Part shown: one piece after another, positions 59,101-64,000 of the stretch
Numbering within the stretch: position 1 is the stretch's first letter
Layout: the number at the start of each line of letters is the position of its first letter
Assembly: GCA_036346375.1 (NCBI GenBank)
Contig: CM070502.1
Coordinates: 73,176,224 to 73,240,223 of the forward strand
Reading direction: 5' to 3'
DNA: 64,000 bases
From: Guadua angustifolia
Lineage: Eukaryota > Streptophyta > Magnoliopsida > Poales > Poaceae
Notes under the pieces: generated by a model
Databases searched by the model: none
What the model was told of the DNA's origin: nothing
Seen by the model: the letters and a program-made list of their open reading frames with translations, nothing else
Program-made: the position numbers and the translations under genes

Positions 59101-62100
59101 AAGGATATACCTGGAGAGTGTGTTGTTCCACAACATAAATTGATAGTCTCAGACTTTCGATTTAGCGTACGGGCTAGACCGGCTAAAGTCACCAGTCATA
59201 AGGACAAAGTTATGGAAGCTCAAAAAGGAAGCCTCACGGGCGTCTAAGGAGAGGATGATCGTGGAAGGGATATGGAACATGGGAGAGCACGCGAATAACA
59301 TATGGACAGAGATGGTAACTCGCATTAGGAAGGTGGCTGCGGATGTGTGTGGAGTGACTCGAGGGACTAGATAGGAATCTAAAGAAACTTGGTGGTGGAA
59401 CGAGGAAGTGCAAAAGGCTATCGAGGAAAAAAAAGGTATGCTACAAGCACATGCAATATGATAGGAGCGACGACAACATACATAAGTACAAAGCAACCAA
59501 AAAGAGTGCAAAGAAAGTGGTGAGTGAGGCACGGGCCAAGGCTTATGAGGATCTTTATCATAAGCTGAGTACAAAGGAGGGCGAGAAGGATGTCTACAAG
59601 ATGGCTAAACTCCTAGAAAGAAAGACAATGGATTTCAACCAAGTTAAATGCATCAAAGATGACACTAATAGACTTATGGTGAAAAACGACGAGATCAAGA
59701 ATAGGTGGAGAGACTATTTTGACAAGTTGTGCAACAGAAACAACAAGGATAGTATGATTGAATTGGATGATACTTTTGATGACACCAATAGGCAATTAGT
59801 AAGAGAGGCCTTAAAAGGATGAAAGTAGGTAAGGCGTTGGGACCTAATAACATTCCTATCAAGGTGTGGAAATGCTTTGGAGATGTGGCGATCATTTGGC
59901 TAACTAAATTGTTTAATAGCATTTTTGGTCGAACAAGATGCCTGACGAGTCGCAAAGAAGCACATTAGTGCCAATGTTCAAGAATAAAGGAGACATCCAA
60001 AGTTGTACTAATTACAGAGTAGTTAAGCTTGTGAGCCATGCAATAAAGCTTTGAGAGCGAGTAATTGAGCATCTTTAAGAATAGCGACTAGCGTGATGAA
60101 AAACCACATTGGTTTTATGCCTAGGAGGTCGACCCTAGAAGCGATATTCTTGAAACGACAGTTGATGGAGAGATATATGGAGGAAAAGAATGATCTACAC
60201 ATGGTGTTTATCAACTTAGAGAAAGCTTATGAAAAAGTGCCAAGAAAGGTACGACGATGTTGTGACTAATATCAGAATATGTGATAGCTATACCAGTGAC
60301 TTTCCTATTAAGATAGGACTATATCAAGGGTCAGCACTGAGCCCCTATATTTGGGATCGATGCTACAGAGTGACGGCGAGATTAATGAAGATCTGAGCCA
60401 CATGATACGAGCAGGGTGGTTGAAATGGTGCCAAGCGTCGAGTGTCTTATGTGATAGAAAAGTCCCTCAAAAGTTAAAGGGCAGGTTCTATAGGACGGCG
60501 ATTAGACTTACGATATTGTATGGAGCTGAATATTGGGCAACAAAAAGACAACATGTACAAAAGATGAATGTAGCAAAGACATGGATGATGTGGTGGATTT
60601 GTGGTCATACAAGGCGAGATGGAATCCGCAATGATGATATACACGATAGGGTTGGGGTAGTACCTATTAAAGAAAAGCTCATCCAAAATCGTCTGAATGG
60701 TTTAGACATCTCCAACGAAGGCCTCCTGAGGCACTGGTGCATAGTAGAATTTTAAGTCATCTCAAAAACATAAGAAGAGGCAGACGTTGACCAAGACTGA
60801 CATGGGAAGAAGCAGTTAAAAGAGACTTACGAATTGAAACGTTCCTAAAGATTTGGCGTTGAATAAGAGTGTATCGAAGTTAATGATCCACATACCAGAA
60901 CCATGACCCAAGCTCGAAGGTTTAGGGGTTTTACTGACTTTAATTGGGTTTCTTTCCTAGCTTACCCCAACCTGTTTGGGACAAATGGCTTAGTTGTTGT
61001 TGTTGTCTAATCCACAATTAGCCGTCCAGTCAGTACATGGAGGACGACTAGGCTGCTCGACTTAACTGGAACAACTAGTCAGGCGATTAGATGACTAATC
61101 GATGACCAACAGTGACCAATCGTGCATGGCTAGCCGTGCGACTTGATGGCCCACTTTGAGATGGAGAGGGTGTGAGACATATATTACAATTGGAGTCGCT
61201 TAACCCTACCAGATCGAGCCCAATACCTCCCCACGAGGGCCACGACACTGCTAGTTACACAAAGGCGTGAGCGGAGCCCTAGTTGTCGCCTCCTCTGATG
61301 CCAATGGCCACGCAACCAGTTGCCCTCAAGCAAGCAACCTCTCCTGAAATCGCAAATCCTCCTCCCTAGCCCTCCCCTACTATAGAGAAGCAGATCATCG
61401 CCTCGGCTCGTCGCCAGCCCGTCCCTGTCACTTATGCTCGGCGTTCAAAGTCAAAGGTTGCTGGTATGTTGATGAGCTGGAGCATGAGAGTGAAGATCAT
61501 GCTGGAAATGATCAAGATTATGTGGTTGATGATGATGCAAAATTGGATGATGATGAGACTCCACGACCTACTCCCCATGCGGGTGGAGCAAGTCATGAAG
61601 AGGATGAATTTGAATTGGATGACGACTTGGATGGCTAATTTGAATCATGAATGCTTTGTTACTTTTGCTACTTTCAAACTTAGAACTTATCTATCAATTA
61701 TCGTTGTTGTTCAGAACTTGTTCAGCACTTACGCTTAATGATTGGCTAGCTGGTGGTTGCCAAGTGCCTTATTTATCTGTTGTCTTGAATTTTAATATTT
61801 TTCTTGCATTGAAGTGTGAAGGATGAATGTGATGTTGTCATGTAACTCCTGTTATTTTACTTGCTATCTAGTACTTATGTTATTTATTTGCTATCATACT
61901 ATCAACATTTTGTTCATCACAATTTGCTCATTATTCTGTTCTTCATCTTCCAGGTTGTTGCTTCTCAATTTCATAGATGCTTTTTTGGCTTATTAAGTGT
62001 TGGTTTTAGACCAATGCCACCGAAATTGGGGTAAAATTGCACACCTCTACAACATATAAAAGCGGACTGCTTTTATGCTACTTAAGCCAAAAAACTGGCT

Positions 62101-63490
62101 TTAGCCTAAACAAACAGGAAAGATATGTTGGGATCAAAACAAGTCATCAACTCATCATCATATATCTGTGTATGTCAACAAGTCGCCCCTCTGGCAATTT
62201 GACTAGACTTTACGACATAACAACCGAGCTAATAGCAATAGGAAGTGAAATTTCCTTTTTATCATTTTATGTCAAGTCAACTATCGTTATTCTGGTGATA
62301 GGTCACATCTCACATGTACAGGAGGATTAAAACCTATTACTTGAGTTGCGCTGAAAAAGGAGTTTCAGTACTTCAGTTTTATTAAGAAAAGTTTTTAGTG
62401 CCATAATCATTACTTTCCCTATTACATTCACACTATATCATGAATTTTATAACTATGACAATATGCGGGAGAATGTGGAGTTTTTTTTTTAATCTACCAT
62501 CTGAGCACCATCCATGATTTAGGTCTATGTATGGGCACCATTAATAATAAAGCTTGACTGGGTTTCACAACAATTTTCCTAGGTATTTTGCACATAGGAT
62601 ACACCTATTCAGTTGGCCAAAAATAGCTTTTAGGTTATTACATAGGTCGGCATATCACAAGCATCAATTAAGCCAAACAAATGCAAAACTTTGCTCACCT
62701 GATCATTTTCCAAACAATTCAGAGAATTGACGGAACTTGAATTCCCATAGTTCTCGTTTTTTATGCTTTGTTCTGCCACCACCACTGAGTCCAACGACGA
62801 TGGTGACAGACTATCATCTGTTTGTAGGACAGAAGCCTGAGAATCTAATGGCGTCCCGATGGCATAGCTGTTCAGAGCGTTACTCAAAGTTGGCGTTTCC
62901 ACAGAAGTAACAGGAAAAGCTCCCTGCTGCAAATAAGACCAACAAGAATACGATAGCAAAGGAATGCTAAAGATATCTTCCAAAACTTACACCTCTGGTG
63001 TCATATCTTTGCCTACTAAGCAAGAAACTGATATAACAGTGGAATCAACATGCGGAAACTACAAATCTTAGTAAGTAAAGAAACTAAATGGCAAGAAGAA
63101 GGGATTGGAGAGGATGCACGGACCAATTGGGCAGGGGGAAGTGGATGGGGCTGGGATGAGGAGCGGAAGGTGGTGCCGTCGGGGTGGACGGTCCACCCGG
63201 CGGCGCGGGCGAGGGCGGCGAGGACATCGTTCATGTCGGCGCGGGCGGGGAGAGGGAAGTTGCCGTGCTGCCGCAGCCCGGCCAGCATTCGGCTGGTGAT
63301 GGCGCGCCGGTGCCGCTCCCGCAGCTTCGTGCGCTCCCTCTCCCGCTCCCGCTCGCCGCGACGCCGCGGGGAGGCGCCGCGGCGGAGGGTCGCCCGCGGC
63401 GGAGGCGAAGCCGCGCGGGCGGCGGTGCGGCGGCGGGGGAGGCGAGGTGGACGGCTCCGCGTCCCGCACCTGCTGGTGCTTCATGCTCAT
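53196..63490 (-). CDS. BZR1-domain beta-amylase-like protein (BAM7/BAM8 class)
   Basis: Nine exons: 63124-63490, 62699-62923, 58644-58718, 57292-57495, 56448-56642, 55959-56123, 54702-54962, 53514-53726 and 53196-53423 (stop TAG). Exons 2-9 join in phase 0 and the protein is about 640 residues. The BZR1-type DNA-binding domain is in exons 1-2 (TKLRERHRRAITSRM, then GLRQHGNFPLPARADMNDVL). The glucan-hydrolase family 14 barrel follows: MGIINSHCQLVDPEAVRAEL, VDCWWGIVE, CLSWGIDKERVLRGRT, GRGPDN-like ARGPDNAGYYN and HAAELTAGFYNP. The first catalytic Glu is kept in GELRYP. At the second, the active-enzyme FTCxE reads FVCYGPEF, so Glu is replaced. In Arabidopsis, BAM7 and BAM8 are nuclear transcription factors in brassinosteroid-linked growth control, and a non-catalytic regulator is the likely role here. 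Exon 1 needs a 1-nt shift between PPPRR and GERERERER. Confidence 0.92.
53960..54240 (-). mobile_element. possible LINE 3' end in intron
   Basis: On the minus strand this intron-7 segment reads like the 3' end of a plant L1-type LINE and ends TTAATAAAAGCTTCCTTTATCG. This is a common motif at the ends of grass non-LTR elements. The boundaries and a TSD could not be fixed. Confidence 0.3.
55241..55585 (-). mobile_element. solo LTR in intron, antisense to its own strand label +
   Basis: It reads TGTTATGGTCTTTAG...GCCATGCCCATGACA on the plus strand and is flanked by the perfect 5-bp duplication ACTTG (55236-55240 and 55586-55590). A TATA box (TATATAAAG on the minus strand, about 55361-55370) followed by leader-like CTCCTCTCT sequence shows that the LTR is oriented on the minus strand, the same as the host gene. 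It is 345 bp long, with no internal domain. It lies in the intron between exons 6 and 7 of the beta-amylase-like gene. Confidence 0.82.
59095..61006 (+). mobile_element. RTE-type LINE, 5'-truncated and internally deleted
   Basis: The plus strand encodes, in broken frames, parts of a plant RTE LINE polyprotein: YHKLSTKEGEKDVYKMAKL, VKCIKDDTNRLMVK, the RT entry GFMPRRSTLEAIFLKRQLME-like segment (about 60113-60175) and DLHMVFINLEKAY. The later RT blocks are missing at a junction near 60345, where the sequence jumps into a C-terminal segment. That segment starts MLQSDGEINEDLSHMI and runs to GHTRRDGIRNDDIHDRVGV. The end CTGTTTGGGACAAATGGCTT plus (GTT)n is the characteristic RTE tail. It is flanked by the 13-bp duplication CTAATCCACAATT (59082-59094 and 61007-61019). 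It sits antisense in intron 2 of the beta-amylase-like gene. Confidence 0.88.
61020..62040 (+). pseudogene. possible internally deleted DNA transposon with acidic C-terminus
   Basis: The sequence around the LINE insertion looks like a deleted transposon copy. A leader-like, GC-richer stretch (61260-61450) with an ATG is followed by a frame reading YVDELEHESEDHAGNDQDY and then EEDEFELDDDLDG before TAA at about 61637. Such acidic tails end some plant hAT transposases. The right edge near 62040 (CACACCTCTA) also resembles an inverted hAT terminus, but I could not find the left one. The LINE inserted into this sequence, so it is older. Confidence 0.3.
62041..62698. other. intron 2 sequence, no further feature seen
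   Basis: AT-rich intron DNA between the candidate transposon remnant and exon 2 of the beta-amylase-like gene. Confidence 0.4.
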
Positions 63491-64000
63491 CGCCCGCCGC
63501 CGACGACGGCGCCGATCTGCGAGCGCGAGCGAGGAGTGCTGGTGCGCACGCTGGTAAGGAAGTTGGTGAGAAAGCGAACAGACACCGAAGCGAAGACTAA
63601 TAGGCCAGAGAAAGAGAGAGGGGGGTAGAGATGAAATGCTGACGTGGCACCAACTGGCCAGGCAACAGCGTCGGATCGGATCGGATGAAACCTCTCTTGC
63701 GTGCGGCACCGCAAATGTCACTGTTTCACCTATTTGATTTGTCATGTGAAATATATTAATTGTTTTTTTTGAATTTGTTGAGGAGCCTGACATTTAGTAT
63801 AAAAGAAAAAATAACAGATGAGCTACATACGTACACACTCCCCACACACACATCCACACACGCACACACTCACCTTTACGTGCGCCCACGCCAAGCCACG
63901 CTTAAGCGTTGGCGGGCTACGCACTCGCCAAGTGATGCAACCACGAGCTACGCTCTCGCTCACAAATATATTAATTGTGATATCGTTGTTATTTAACATT
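63491..64000 (-). promoter_or_regulatory. 5' UTR and proximal promoter of the beta-amylase-like gene
   Basis: Upstream of ATG 63490 the minus strand is CT-rich (about 63600-63635), as in a grass 5' UTR, then becomes AT-rich. An in-frame upstream ATG at about 63793 keeps the frame open into exon 1, so a longer N-terminus cannot be excluded. The start at MSMKHQQ is preferred because the composition changes there. A CA-rich microsatellite lies at 63841-63872. No clear TATA box is visible. Confidence 0.4.

Noticed and set aside
61466..61738. Met/Trp-rich 90-codon frame
   Set aside because: It is an out-of-frame reading of the acidic segment, which makes better sense in the neighbouring frame.

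Overview
This is nuclear DNA from a grass, most likely rice or a close relative (Oryzeae). The evidence is the intron structure, GC-rich 5' exons that drop to AT-rich introns, and dense Tourist, Stowaway and Mutator MITEs mixed with long LTR retrotransposons. The species cannot be fixed from the sequence alone. Host genes sit at the two ends and the middle 50 kb is almost entirely transposable elements.

Left end: the last exon of a SWIB/MDM2-domain gene (+ strand, 528-653) meets, tail to tail, a complete seven-exon alpha/beta-hydrolase gene of the PGAP1-like type (- strand, 1781-4229). A palindromic MITE (4364-4682) lies just upstream of that gene's start codon. Next comes a 3.5 kb PIF/Harbinger transposon (4908-8449) with a broken transposase and a nested LINE fragment, then a Mutator-type MITE (9010-9257) and a Stowaway MITE (9635-9881).

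Centre left: a 12 kb Ty3/gypsy retrotransposon of Tat/RIRE2-like type (10711-22661, TSD ACTGT) carries heavily frameshifted gag-protease-RT-RNaseH-integrase, a probable antisense coiled-coil ORF and LTRs of unequal length. The inequality comes from a GC-rich ~103 bp tandem repeat (3 versus 6 units). From 22.8 to 31.7 kb there are a duplicated segment around a palindrome-rich element, several Tourist-like MITEs and a possible small transcription unit (TATA at 26999, candidate exon near 30354).

Centre right: a 3.3 kb solo LTR (31692-34987, TSD TGTAT) is followed by an 11.5 kb element (36004-47538, TSD CCATG). That element has 3.28 kb LTRs, an initiator-Met PBS and a copia/Sirevirus-like gag, but no visible polymerase; it fits a gag-only retrotransposon. 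Its noncoding 3' half holds an array of primer-binding-site-like motifs and a series of polypurine-tract-like motifs. A 1.3 kb non-autonomous CACTA element (48749-50050) contains one full-length and one partial 5S-rRNA-derived sequence. This is the most unusual structure in the window.

Right end: a nine-exon gene on the - strand (53196-63490) encodes a BZR1-type beta-amylase-like transcription factor (BAM7/BAM8 class). Its second catalytic glutamate is replaced and its first exon carries an apparent 1-nt frameshift. Its introns hold an antisense solo LTR (55241-55585) and an RTE-type LINE (59095-61006), each with a target-site duplication.

A caution covers the whole window. Many disruptions are 1-3 nt indels in GC-rich sequence, seen in the BAM first exon, the gypsy pol region and between the two LTRs of the gag-only element. 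Some apparent frameshifts may therefore be sequencing errors rather than biology.
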